Under the pieces are notes generated by a model, which was given only the letters and a program-made list of their open reading frames with translations, made no database searches and had not been told where the DNA came from. Of a stretch of 12,667 nt of DNA, positions 1 through 6,325 are shown in pieces. Within the stretch, counting starts at the first letter, position 1, and every line of letters starts with the position of its first letter. The stretch covers positions 1 to 12,667 of the forward strand of contig CAYXXN010000079.1 of assembly GCA_964469055.1 (NCBI GenBank), written 5' to 3'. Both the position numbers and the translations under genes were made by a program. The stretch comes from CAYXXN01 sp964469055 (lineage in GTDB: Bacteria > Acidobacteriota > Thermoanaerobaculia > Multivoradales > JAHEKO01).

Positions 1-176
1 AGATCCTCCAGGCGGCCGCGGAGGCGGCCGCCTTGTTCATCCTGATGCCGGCCCGCCGCAGCGGGATCGTGCGGCGGAGGCTCTTCGGCGACACGACCGC
101 CAAGGTGCTGCACGAGAGCCGCTGGCCGGTCTGGTTCGTGCCCGAGAACCTCGCGCGGGCGCTCGCGCACGCCTAG
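1..176 (+). CDS. Universal stress protein family, C-terminal fragment
   Basis: Partial gene entering from the left edge; the frame is open from base 3 and ends at TAG 174-176, giving 57 visible residues. The visible part reads like the last beta-strand and helix region of a UspA-fold protein: RLFGDTTAKVLHES followed by WPVWFVPE, matching the usual 'G(S)xxxxVLxxxxxPVLVV' ending. Usp proteins are cytoplasmic nucleotide-binding or stress-tolerance proteins, often induced under low oxygen or respiratory stress. Whether this one binds ATP cannot be judged, because most of the glycine-rich loop lies outside the window. Its stop codon overlaps the stop of the convergent OsmC gene in a shared CTAG (173-176), leaving no room for a terminator. 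Family assignment rests on the C-terminus only. Confidence 0.68.
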   Translation, partial: ILQAAAEAAALFILMPARRSGIVRRRLFGDTTAKVLHESRWPVWFVPENLARALAHA

Positions 177-640
177 AGAACCGCGGCCACGACGCCGGCA
201 GCGGAAGCCGCTTCGAATCGGGGCTCGAGGCGCACGGCACAGCGGATCGAGCGACTGATGAGACAGTGTTCTTCGCCCTTGGCGGCGATTCTCTCCGCGC
301 GGGCACGGTCCTGCTCGCGGACGAGAGTCACCTGGGGTCGCAGCACGACCTCGCTGAAGCGGTAGCGGCGCTCCTCGTCGCGCTCCAGGTGGCCGCTCGC
401 CTCGACTTCCAAGGCGAGCACCTCGAGCTGCGAGAGCTCGGCGATGGCGAGGAAGGTCGTCAGGAAGCAGGAGGCCACCGAGGTGACGAACAGATGCTCG
501 GGGCTCCAGATCCCCGGCTCGCCGCCGAACTCGGGCGGCGCGCTCACCCGCAGCGCGGGCAGCCCGTCGGTGCTCTCGGCCGCAGACTGGCGCCCGGTCG
601 TCCACCGTACGGTCACTGGGTAGTCGCGGGATTCGATCAT
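173..640 (-). CDS. OsmC/Ohr-family peroxide-reducing protein
   Basis: Encodes a 155-residue protein of the OsmC fold, the usual length for the family. These cytoplasmic thiol peroxidases reduce organic or inorganic hydroperoxides with two cysteines. Both are present: Cys58 in SVASCFLTTF, at the start of the long central helix, and Cys126 in EEHCLISRSI, the second conserved motif. The SPEHLF segment just before the first cysteine is also family-typical. I chose the ATG at 638-640 because an AGGAGG (649-654) lies 8 bases upstream. A start 12 codons further upstream would overlap the preceding response regulator and has no such site. It follows the receiver-only regulator by 32 bp and is probably co-transcribed with it. 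OsmC and the Usp fragment suggest a stress-response patch beside the respiratory genes. Substrate preference (OsmC versus Ohr type) cannot be fixed by eye. Confidence 0.88.
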   Translation of the reverse strand: MIESRDYPVTVRWTTGRQSAAESTDGLPALRVSAPPEFGGEPGIWSPEHLFVTSVASCFLTTFLAIAELSQLEVLALEVEASGHLERDEERRYRFSEVVLRPQVTLVREQDRARAERIAAKGEEHCLISRSIRCAVRLEPRFEAASAAGVVAAVL

Positions 641-672
641 GGGGTGATCCTCCTCACTCGCCTTCGCCACCC

Positions 673-1113
673 TCACCGCCCCTTCGCCTGTGGGCTGGCC
701 CGCCCGTTGAAGTGTTCGAGCAGTCGACGCCCCAGGACGGGCGCCAAGACCGGCTCACCGCGTCCCACTCGTTCGAGCGATCGAACGAACTCTTCGGCCG
801 CTAGATCCTTGACCAGATAGCCCTTGGCGCCCGCCTCGATCGCGGCGAAGAGGTCCGCCTCCTCCTCGGAGGCCGTCAAGATCACGACCTTGAGCTCCGG
901 CAGCTCGACCGCCAGGCGCCGGGTCGCCTCCAAGCCGTTCATGTTCGGCATCGAGAGATCCATCAGCACCAAGTCCGGCTCGAGCTGCCGGCACTTGCTG
1001 ACCGCCTCCCCGCCATCGGCCGCCTCGCCGACGACGTCGAACTCCCAAGCCTCGAGCAGGCTCCTCAGGCCGTCACGGAACGACGCATGGTCGTCAGCGA
1101 TCAGGATCCTCAT
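673..1113 (-). CDS. Receiver-only (NarL-type) response regulator
   Basis: Encodes 146 residues, all of it a CheY-like receiver. The acidic pocket D7/D8 is in IADDH, the phospho-acceptor is D52 in LVLMDLSMP, the switch Thr is T80 in VVILTAS, and the conserved Lys is K102 in KGYLVKD. It begins MRILIADDH, as does the full-length regulator encoded at 1805-2455, and a hand alignment over about 136 residues gives roughly 70% identity. It stops after ASPQAKGR without the LuxR-type helix-turn-helix that its paralogue carries. The DNA after the stop belongs to the OsmC gene, so no HTH remnant is visible. The ATG at 1111-1113 was chosen because it opens the domain and has a purine-rich GAGGGAG upstream. 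A 64-codon in-frame extension is open but lacks protein-like sequence. Inferred role: a phosphate sink or protein-protein output partner of the nearby kinase. Confidence 0.88.
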   Translation of the reverse strand: MRILIADDHASFRDGLRSLLEAWEFDVVGEAADGGEAVSKCRQLEPDLVLMDLSMPNMNGLEATRRLAVELPELKVVILTASEEEADLFAAIEAGAKGYLVKDLAAEEFVRSLERVGRGEPVLAPVLGRRLLEHFNGRASPQAKGR

Positions 1114-1157
1114 GCCGTCTCCCTCAGGATCTCTTCGGTCGTCTGGATTCGATTCAT
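1110..1157 (-). other. Possible 15-codon leader ORF coupled to the receiver gene
   Basis: A short frame starts at ATG 1155-1157, encodes 15 residues (MNRIQTTEEILRETA) and stops at TGA 1110-1112. That stop overlaps the ATG of the receiver gene as ATGA. The full-length paralogue is coupled to its kinase by the same ATGA arrangement. The frame could be a real leader, the leftover end of a lost upstream gene, or chance. Only an AAGG-like purine run lies ahead of its ATG, so translation is uncertain. Confidence 0.25.
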
Positions 1158-1253
1158 GGCGCTGCCTTCGCCCGTAGGGTCGCACCGGCCGATCGGGCTC
1201 GCCACACTCCACCAGACGGGCGCGGCGGCCCTCCCGGGGCGGGCCGGACCCGT

Positions 1254-1295
1254 CCCACGGGGTGGGTTCGAGCCCACCGGCTCTGCGCGCAGAGG
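1254..1295. repeat. Clustered inverted repeats in the divergent intergenic region
   Basis: The 261-base gap between the divergent genes (1114-1374) holds no convincing RNA gene. It does hold compact dyad symmetry. CCCAC (1254-1258) can pair with GTGGG (1262-1266). Alternatively GGTGGG (1261-1266) can pair with CCCACC (1273-1278) across a 6-base loop. Three bases further on is a perfect 14-base palindrome, CTCTGCGCGCAGAG (1282-1295). The two stems share an arm and exclude each other. The region could be a regulator-binding site serving both divergent promoters, or a structured leader on the minus-strand transcript. There is no T-tract, so an intrinsic terminator is unlikely. Confidence 0.4.
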
Positions 1296-1345
1296 TGGCG
1301 ATCACGCAACCCCTACGGCCGGCGCGGAATCTCCGGAACGGTCGC

Positions 1346-1351
1346 TATACT
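1346..1351 (+). promoter_or_regulatory. Candidate -10 element (TATACT) for the exported-protein gene
   Basis: TATACT stands out as an AT-rich hexamer in very GC-rich DNA, 23 bases before the ATG at 1375, so transcription would start just ahead of the SD. No recognisable TTGACA-like -35 lies 16-18 bases upstream. An activator or an alternative sigma factor would be needed if this is the promoter. Confidence 0.35.
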
Positions 1352-1360
1352 GACATCGAC

Positions 1361-1368
1361 AAGGAGGT
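1361..1368 (+). promoter_or_regulatory. Strong ribosome binding site (AAGGAGGT)
   Basis: AAGGAGGT is a near-perfect anti-16S match, 6 bases before ATG 1375-1377, and fixes the start of the exported protein. It is the strongest SD site noticed in the window and implies efficient translation. Confidence 0.8.
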
Positions 1369-1374
1369 CGTTCA

Positions 1375-1755
1375 ATGAACACTCAACGGAACAGCGTCAA
1401 GTGGGTCGCGCTCTTCGCCATGTCCATGCTGCTCGGCGCACTGGCGAGCCTCGCCGACGAGCCGACCTTTCAACATCGGTACCTGATGCGGGGGGCGGTC
1501 CTGATGTCCATGGGCGAGGAGATCCACCTCTGCCTGGGAACCGCCGACGGAGCGGAGGTCGGGCAGGAGCTCGACGTCGTTCGCGTGACGAGGGTCAGAG
1601 GCAGCTCGCCGAAGTCGGGGCCGAGGTTCGAGCGGCAGCACGTCGGGCGGGTACGGATCGAGGAAGTCTTCGACGACCACTTCGCCCTCGCCAAGGTCGT
1701 CTCCGGCCGCGCCAGGAAGGGCGACCTCGTCGAGCTCGAGCCGCCCGGGTCCTGA
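1375..1755 (+). CDS. Small exported protein, FlgT-C-like beta domain
   Basis: Encodes 126 residues. The N-terminus (basic MNTQRNSVKW, then a hydrophobic stretch to about residue 25, then SLA before DEP) looks like a Sec signal peptide cleaved near residue 27. The mature part is beta-rich. MSMGEEIHLCLGTADGAEVGQELDVV, followed by HVGRVRIEEVFDDHFALAKVVSGRARKGDLVEL in a continuous run, resembles the C-terminal domain of FlgT and related envelope proteins, in which 'G..DGv..G..l.V' and 'iG.i.v..v..d.s.akv..g..kkGD.V' patterns recur. That similarity is a pattern impression, and no function should be assumed. It is the only plus-strand gene between two paralogous response regulators and has an excellent SD. 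It lies tail to tail with the regulator ending at 1805. A single Cys53 is present, with no heme or metal motif. Likely periplasmic or envelope-associated. Confidence 0.75.
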   Translation: MNTQRNSVKWVALFAMSMLLGALASLADEPTFQHRYLMRGAVLMSMGEEIHLCLGTADGAEVGQELDVVRVTRVRGSSPKSGPRFERQHVGRVRIEEVFDDHFALAKVVSGRARKGDLVELEPPGS

Positions 1756-1804
1756 TCGCGGCGCTGCCAGCTTCCGCCCACTGCGTCGCCGGCGAGACTC
1801 CCCG

Positions 1805-2455
1805 TTAGCCTCGCTCCGGAGGTTCCACCAGCCGGTGGCGCAGCGCGTAGCCGACGACCTGGGCGCGGTTGTGGAGATGGAGCTTGTCGAGGATGTTGCG
1901 CACGTGGAACTTGACGGTGTTCTCGGAGACGCCGAGCTGGTGCGCTAACTTGCGGTTCGAGGTCGTGCCCTGGACCATCAGCTCCAAGACCTCGCGCTCC
2001 CGATCCGTCAGGGCGTCCGGGTCCTCGGCCGCTCGGCGGCCGCCGCGGGCGAACTCGTCGAGGAGCTTCCGAGCCAAGGTGGGCGTCAGGGCGGGCTCGC
2101 CGCGGCCCACGCGCTCGAGCAGCTCGAAGAACTCCTCCGAGTGCAGGTCTTTCATCAAGTAGCCCTTCGCTCCCGCCTTGATCGCCTCGAACAGGTGCGC
2201 CTCGTCCTCCGAGGCGGTGAGGATCACGACCTTGATCTCCGGCAGCTCGGCGGCGAGCTGGCGGGTGGCGGCCATGCCGTCCATGGTCGGCATTGTGAGA
2301 TCCATCAGCACCAGGTCGGGCTTGAGCTGCCAGCACTTGCGCACGGCCTCCTCGCCGTCCCCTGCCTCGCCCGCCACCTCGTAGTCGCGGGCCTCGAGCA
2401 GGCTGCGCAGACTGTCCCGGAACAGGGAATGGTCGTCAGCGATGAGGATCCTCAT
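1805..2455 (-). CDS. NarL/FixJ-family response regulator with LuxR HTH
   Basis: Encodes 216 residues. An N-terminal receiver (about 1-120) has D7/D8 in IADDH, phospho-acceptor D52 in LVLMDLTMP, T80 in VVILTAS and K102 in KGYLMKD. A linker leads to a C-terminal LuxR-type helix-turn-helix (about 148-210) with LTDREREVLELM and VSENTVKFHVRNILDKL, the hallmark recognition-helix region. It is therefore a DNA-binding transcription factor activated by phosphorylation. The ATG at 2453-2455 overlaps the stop of the histidine kinase gene as ATGA, and AGGAGG (2460-2465) lies 4 bases upstream, so the two are translationally coupled and form a cognate pair. It is the last gene of the long minus-strand operon. 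NarL relatives control nitrate, nitrite and anaerobic respiration, so the nos and oxidase genes are plausible targets. This is inference. Confidence 0.95.
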   Translation of the reverse strand: MRILIADDHSLFRDSLRSLLEARDYEVAGEAGDGEEAVRKCWQLKPDLVLMDLTMPTMDGMAATRQLAAELPEIKVVILTASEDEAHLFEAIKAGAKGYLMKDLHSEEFFELLERVGRGEPALTPTLARKLLDEFARGGRRAAEDPDALTDREREVLELMVQGTTSNRKLAHQLGVSENTVKFHVRNILDKLHLHNRAQVVGYALRHRLVEPPERG

Positions 2456-3834
2456 GACGCCTCCTGGACGGCGCCGCGGGCGGGCACGCGAACCTCGATG
2501 CGGGTACCCGCTCCGGGCCTGGATTCGATGGTGATCTCGCCTCCCACGCTCTCGACTCGCTCGCGCATGATACTGAGCCCGAAGTGCGACTCGCCCAGCG
2601 GCGTGGAGCCGTCGAAGCCGACCCCTTCGTCCGCGACGCCGGCGACGATCCACCCTTCGTCGCGGGCCACGCTCACGCGCACCCGCTCGACCCTCGCGTG
2701 CTTGCGCACGTTGGCCAGAGCCTCCTGCAGGATGCGCAAGAGCTGCAACCCGACGGTCGGGGCAAGCTCGATCTCGCCGACGACAGTCAGGTCCACGGCG
2801 ACGCCGTTCTGCGACTGCCAGGAGCCGAGGAACTCGGGCAGGGTTTCGGCGAAGGGCTGGGAGCCGCCGGCGCTGCGCAGCGCCAGGATGCCCTCGCGCA
2901 CGTCGGCGTAGACCTCGCGGGCGTCGCTGGCCAGCTGCTCGAGCTGCGCCAGCGCCTGCTCGGACTTGCCCCGGCGCAGGAACTCGCGCACCGCCTGCGC
3001 CTTGGTGTTGACCGAGGCGAGCACCTGCGCCATCCCATCGTGCATCTCCCGCGCGATGCGGGCCCGCTCCTCGGCGACCGCCAGCGTCCTCAACTGCTCG
3101 TGCAGATGGGCGTTGTCGAGCGCGATCCCTGCCTGGGTGGCAAACCGCACTAGGGTCTCCTCGTCCTCCGCCGAAAACTCGCCCGCGGTCTCTTTCTCAG
3201 CGACGTAGAGGTTGCCCCGGAACGGGCCCTTGCCAACGATCGGGATGGCGAGGAGCGAGCGCATCGGCGGATGGCTGGGCGGAAAGCCCGCGGCGCGGGG
3301 GTCCGCGGTCAGATCCGCCAATCGCAGGCGCTGCCCTTCGTGCAGCACGACGCCCAGGAGACCGCGCCCGACGGGGGGATCCCCTATCTGCCGGCGCTCG
3401 GCTTCGCTGACGCCCGAGGTGATGAACTGGACGATCCTGCCGTCGGCGCCGATCACGCTCACCGCTCCGTAGCGCGCCTCGACCAGCGCGCGCGCCTGGT
3501 CCACGACTTTCTGAAGGATGACCTCGAGCGCGAGCTCGCCGTAGATGTCGAGCGAGGCGCGGTGCAGCGCCAGCAACTCACGGTTCCGGCGCTCGAGGCG
3601 CTCCTGCATGGCGCGAACGAGGGAGAACACGGCACCGTAGAAGAAGACGAGCACCACGACGACCACCGCCGCCAGCACGAACCGCCCCGGCCAGGAGAGC
3701 AGCTCCGGGTGGAGCTTGGCGACGACGTACTCCAGGGCCCCGGCGAAGGCGACCGGGGCCAGGATCGCGATCCATTTGAGCCGGGCCAGGTTGAGGCCAG
3801 GCTCCCGGGGGTCTCGTTGGAACCAGCTGGGCAT
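2452..3834 (-). CDS. NarX-like histidine kinase with GAF domain (HisKA_3)
   Basis: Encodes 460 residues from ATG 3832-3834. Two membrane helices (about 21-38 and 52-73) are separated by a very short periplasmic loop. A short coiled region and a GAF-like domain (about 95-245) follow. The HisKA_3 dimerisation segment has the phospho-acceptor His265 in ARIAREMHDGMAQ. The HATPase_c domain has N-box Asn375 in EALANVRKHA, the G1 box DEGVGFD (402-408) and a G2-like HFGLSIMRERV. This is the NarX/LiaS/DegS class that phosphorylates NarL-type regulators, consistent with the coupled regulator downstream. With almost no periplasmic sensor, the signal is probably read by the GAF domain or the membrane segments (redox, NO, O2 or quinone state are possibilities). 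The start has only a weak SD. A longer open frame upstream overlaps the DUF2892 gene and does not look like protein. A gap of 74 bp follows that gene. Confidence 0.93.
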   Translation of the reverse strand: MPSWFQRDPREPGLNLARLKWIAILAPVAFAGALEYVVAKLHPELLSWPGRFVLAAVVVVVLVFFYGAVFSLVRAMQERLERRNRELLALHRASLDIYGELALEVILQKVVDQARALVEARYGAVSVIGADGRIVQFITSGVSEAERRQIGDPPVGRGLLGVVLHEGQRLRLADLTADPRAAGFPPSHPPMRSLLAIPIVGKGPFRGNLYVAEKETAGEFSAEDEETLVRFATQAGIALDNAHLHEQLRTLAVAEERARIAREMHDGMAQVLASVNTKAQAVREFLRRGKSEQALAQLEQLASDAREVYADVREGILALRSAGGSQPFAETLPEFLGSWQSQNGVAVDLTVVGEIELAPTVGLQLLRILQEALANVRKHARVERVRVSVARDEGWIVAGVADEGVGFDGSTPLGESHFGLSIMRERVESVGGEITIESRPGAGTRIEVRVPARGAVQEAS

Positions 3835-3908
3835 CGGCGTACCGCCAAAGCCGGGCTCGGTCGCCGCTCCCAGCGAGGGCCCGAGCAACCGACCGCGGTG
3901 GTGCGATC

Positions 3909-4136
3909 CTAGCCTCGACGCGACGGTCGGGGACAGCTGCTCAGCCCCAGCAGCGAGTAGAGCGGACACCACCCAACCAAGCCGGTGACGAGCGGCACGA
4001 AGGCGAACACCTCGAGCGCCGTGTCCCAAGGTTCGGGCGCCACGTCGCCCCACCCGAGCCACAGCATGGCGGCGCCCAGCGTCACCCGCAGGGCGCGGTC
4101 CCAACTGGCTTCATTCGTCCACTTCTTGACGTTCAT
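3909..4136 (-). CDS. DUF2892 (YgaP-TM-like) small membrane protein
   Basis: Encodes 75 residues with two predicted membrane helices: about 18-30 (RVTLGAAMLWLGW) and 41-64 (LEVFAFVPLVTGLVGWCPLYSLLG). The closing TGLVGWCPLYSLLGLSSC is the family signature. DUF2892 proteins are small inner-membrane proteins, sometimes fused to rhodanese domains as in YgaP, and are often found near sulfur, copper or respiratory genes. Their biochemical role is unsettled. Two cysteines in the second helix and just after it could bind metal or sulfur, which is speculation. It starts 18 bp after the oxidase subunit I stop, with a GGGGGT-type SD, so it is probably co-transcribed with the oxidase. Confidence 0.85.
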   Translation of the reverse strand: MNVKKWTNEASWDRALRVTLGAAMLWLGWGDVAPEPWDTALEVFAFVPLVTGLVGWCPLYSLLGLSSCPRPSRRG

Positions 4137-4154
4137 TCGGTACCCCCAGGGCTC

Positions 4155-5807
4155 TCACCACACCTTGAACCCCGGCGACTGCAGCTCGAGGTGGCTGAGC
4201 AGGACGGCGATCGGCGGACCGTAGGCGAGCAGCACCAGCACCACCGCGAGCGGAATCCACACCCCCCAACGCTCGAGCACGGCCGGCGCCTCGCTGGCGC
4301 CCGCCACCGCCTCGGCGAACAGCACCTCGGGAGCCGGCGCCCGCCGGGCGAGCCAGGCCGTGGCGATCATGTTCACGAAATAGAGGAGCGAACTCACGAA
4401 CAGGATGGCGCCGCCGATACCCACGAGCGGCAGCGCCCGGGACCATTCCGGCTGGGCGTAGGCGACGGCGCCGAGCATGGTGCGCCGGGGAGCGCCCATC
4501 AGCCCCAGCCGATGCAGGGCGTTCGAGAACAGCACCATGCCGACGAGCCAGCTCCACACCTGCACCTGGGCGACCCTTCGGCTCCACAGCGCCCGGCCGG
4601 CCAGGAGCGGCACCAGCCAGTAGGTGATGCCCATGAAGCTCAAGGCCACGGCCGTTCCCACCGTCAGGTGCAGGTGGCCGGGGATCCACGCCGTGTTGTG
4701 CACGACGAGGTTCAGGTTCATCGACGCGTTGACCAGCCCGCCGATGCCCCCGAAGGCGAACAGCAGCATGGCGAAGACCTGCGCCGCCAGCGACGGGTCG
4801 CCCCAGGGGAGCTTGGTGAACCAGCGGAACAGTCCCTTCCCGCCCCGCGCCCGCCCCGCGATCTCGAGCGAGGCGACGACGTTGAAGAACGTGAGCAGAC
4901 TGGGGAAGAAGACCGCGAAGGTCATGACCGTGTGTACCACCTTGAAGCCTTCGTGGATGCCGGGATCGGCGAACTGATGGTGCAGGCCGGTGGGCGTAGA
5001 GAACAACAGGAAGAGCACGAAAGCGACCCGCGCCATCGGATCGCTGTAGAGCTTGCCGCCCGCCTGCCGAGGCACCATCGCGTACCAGGACACGTAGGCC
5101 GGCAGCAGCCAGAAGTAGACGAGCGGATGGCCGGTGAACCAGAACAGCACCCGGGCGAGAAGCGGGTCGGTCGTCTCGGTCCAACCGAACGACCAGGGCA
5201 GCAGCAAGGTGAGCGACTCCGCCGCCAGCCCGGCCGAAGCGATGCACCACATCGCGAAGGTGGCGAGCGACAGGAAGGCGGCGAGCGGGGTGCGCTCGCC
5301 CCGGTGCTCGCGGCGCCAGGCGCGCTGGGTCGCGAACAGGTTGGCGGTCCCCAGCCAGGTGCCCACCACGACCAGCGTGAGCCCCAGGTAGAAGGCCCAG
5401 TGCGCCTGCATCGGCGGGTAGAGCGTGTAGAGCACCGAGGCGGCGTTGGCGAGCAAGGGCACGGCGGCGAGCAGCAGGCCACCCGTCATCAGCCAGAACG
5501 TTCCCCAGGCCAGGCGCCGGCTCGCCAGCGGCCGGCCCAGGGCGCGAGCCGTGACGAAGGGCAGGAAGCCGCAGATGAAGAAGGTGGTGAAGACCAAGGC
5601 GTTGAGCACGCCGTGGATGGTCAGTCCGTGGTAGTAGGAACGGATCACCGGCGCCAGCGCGCCGTAAACGTTGATCCCGGCGTGCTCCAGCGCCTGGAAG
5701 AGCCCGGTCACCGTGCCGCCGAGCAGGGCCACCAAGGCGACACCCACGAAGGCGGCCGTCAGCCGGTCGTCGCGCTTCGGATCCATGGATGCGCTCTCAG
5801 CCTTCAT
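4155..5807 (-). CDS. cbaA: ba3-type (B-family) cytochrome c oxidase subunit I
   Basis: Encodes 550 residues, close to the Thermus ba3 subunit I length, and strongly hydrophobic throughout. It catalyses O2 reduction to water coupled to proton pumping in the inner membrane. Ligands by position: His65 (GLTIHGVLNA) and His380 for low-spin heme b; His378 (AWIPGHLH) for the active-site heme; His227, His276 and His277 (TGLHHQFADP) for CuB. Tyr231 in HPLVYFW is the tyrosine cross-linked to the CuB histidine, as in oxygen reductases. The B-family blocks HHQFADPGI, SLLTFFNVVASLE and VVHNTAWIPGHLHL are all present. The ATG at 5805-5807 overlaps the subunit II stop by 11 bases and has GGAGAG upstream. 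ATG 5784-5786, seven codons later, is a weaker alternative. The intact Tyr231 argues against a nitric oxide reductase of this superfamily, which was the main alternative. Confidence 0.95.
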   Translation of the reverse strand: MKAESASMDPKRDDRLTAAFVGVALVALLGGTVTGLFQALEHAGINVYGALAPVIRSYYHGLTIHGVLNALVFTTFFICGFLPFVTARALGRPLASRRLAWGTFWLMTGGLLLAAVPLLANAASVLYTLYPPMQAHWAFYLGLTLVVVGTWLGTANLFATQRAWRREHRGERTPLAAFLSLATFAMWCIASAGLAAESLTLLLPWSFGWTETTDPLLARVLFWFTGHPLVYFWLLPAYVSWYAMVPRQAGGKLYSDPMARVAFVLFLLFSTPTGLHHQFADPGIHEGFKVVHTVMTFAVFFPSLLTFFNVVASLEIAGRARGGKGLFRWFTKLPWGDPSLAAQVFAMLLFAFGGIGGLVNASMNLNLVVHNTAWIPGHLHLTVGTAVALSFMGITYWLVPLLAGRALWSRRVAQVQVWSWLVGMVLFSNALHRLGLMGAPRRTMLGAVAYAQPEWSRALPLVGIGGAILFVSSLLYFVNMIATAWLARRAPAPEVLFAEAVAGASEAPAVLERWGVWIPLAVVLVLLAYGPPIAVLLSHLELQSPGFKVW

Positions 5808-6312
5808 GACGTGTCTCTCCGCTCGCCGCCTGGGCCGTCGGCTCGACGATGAGGCGACCCCACATCGTGTGGTGGGCGACTCCGCAGTATTCGTGGCAGA
5901 CGTAGACGAGCTCCCCGGGCTCGGGCAGGTCGATCATCACTCTCGCCACCTGACCGGGGATCAACATCACGTTGACGTTGCGGCCCGGAACCAACAGGCC
6001 GTGCACTACGTCCTGGCTGGTGGCGACGAAGGTGACCCGCGAGCCGGCCGGGACCCGCACCTCCTGCGGGTCGAACGCCCAAGTGCGTGCCACCAGCCGC
6101 ACTTCGTACTCGCCCGGCGCCGTCTCGACCAACCCCGGCCGGTCGAAGGGCGGCGTCTCGGCGAGCCGGCGCGGGTCCACCCGTCCCTCGTGACTGGGGA
6201 CGTGGATGCCGGCCCCGAAGGCCGTCACCATGATCGCCACCAGCATCCCGAACGGCAAGGCGATCGAGGGCAGGATCCAGGCCAGTTCGAACAGCGTCGA
6301 TCTCTGGAGCAT
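5797..6312 (-). CDS. cbaB: ba3-type cytochrome c oxidase subunit II (CuA)
   Basis: Encodes 171 residues, short as in ba3 oxidases, with one N-terminal membrane helix (about 11-33, AWILPSIALPFGMLVAIMV) and a periplasmic cupredoxin domain. The binuclear CuA site is complete: His104 in DVVHG, then Cys139, Glu141 (backbone ligand), Cys143, His147 and Met150 in CHEYCGVAHHTM. It accepts electrons from a cytochrome c and passes them to subunit I heme b. The ATG at 6310-6312 is preceded by a G-rich GAGGGGGG SD, 13 bp after the subunit IIa gene. The gene overlaps subunit I by 11 bases, so the two are translationally coupled. The likely donor is the lipoprotein cytochrome c encoded two genes upstream. 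Confidence 0.95.
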   Translation of the reverse strand: MLQRSTLFELAWILPSIALPFGMLVAIMVTAFGAGIHVPSHEGRVDPRRLAETPPFDRPGLVETAPGEYEVRLVARTWAFDPQEVRVPAGSRVTFVATSQDVVHGLLVPGRNVNVMLIPGQVARVMIDLPEPGELVYVCHEYCGVAHHTMWGRLIVEPTAQAASGETRHEG

Positions 6313-6325
6313 CGCCGTGCCCCCC

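Noticed and set aside
1261..1278. tRNA-like T-arm (GGTGGG-TTCGAG-CCCACC)
   Set aside because: The loop is 6 bases, not 7, and no acceptor, D or anticodon arms can be built around it on the plus strand.
1786..1795. 10-base palindrome TCGCCGGCGA between convergent genes as a terminator
   Set aside because: The stem is short with no spacer loop and no T-tract on either side. It is weak evidence for intrinsic termination in GC-rich DNA.
3835..4104. N-terminal extension of the histidine kinase
   Set aside because: It overlaps most of the DUF2892 gene and does not look like protein. The membrane helices begin soon after the chosen ATG.
4155..5807. Subunit I as a nitric oxide reductase of the heme-copper family, suggested by the nos neighbourhood
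   Set aside because: The cross-link tyrosine (Tyr231 in HPLVYFW) and all three CuB histidines are present, and the sequence follows ba3 oxygen reductases closely to the C-terminus.
4191..5852. Long plus-strand open frame opposite oxidase subunit I
   Set aside because: Its translation is low-complexity (Arg, Gly, His, Glu, Gln rich) with no domain sense. The minus strand carries an obvious oxidase, and GC-rich coding DNA commonly leaves such open antisense frames.
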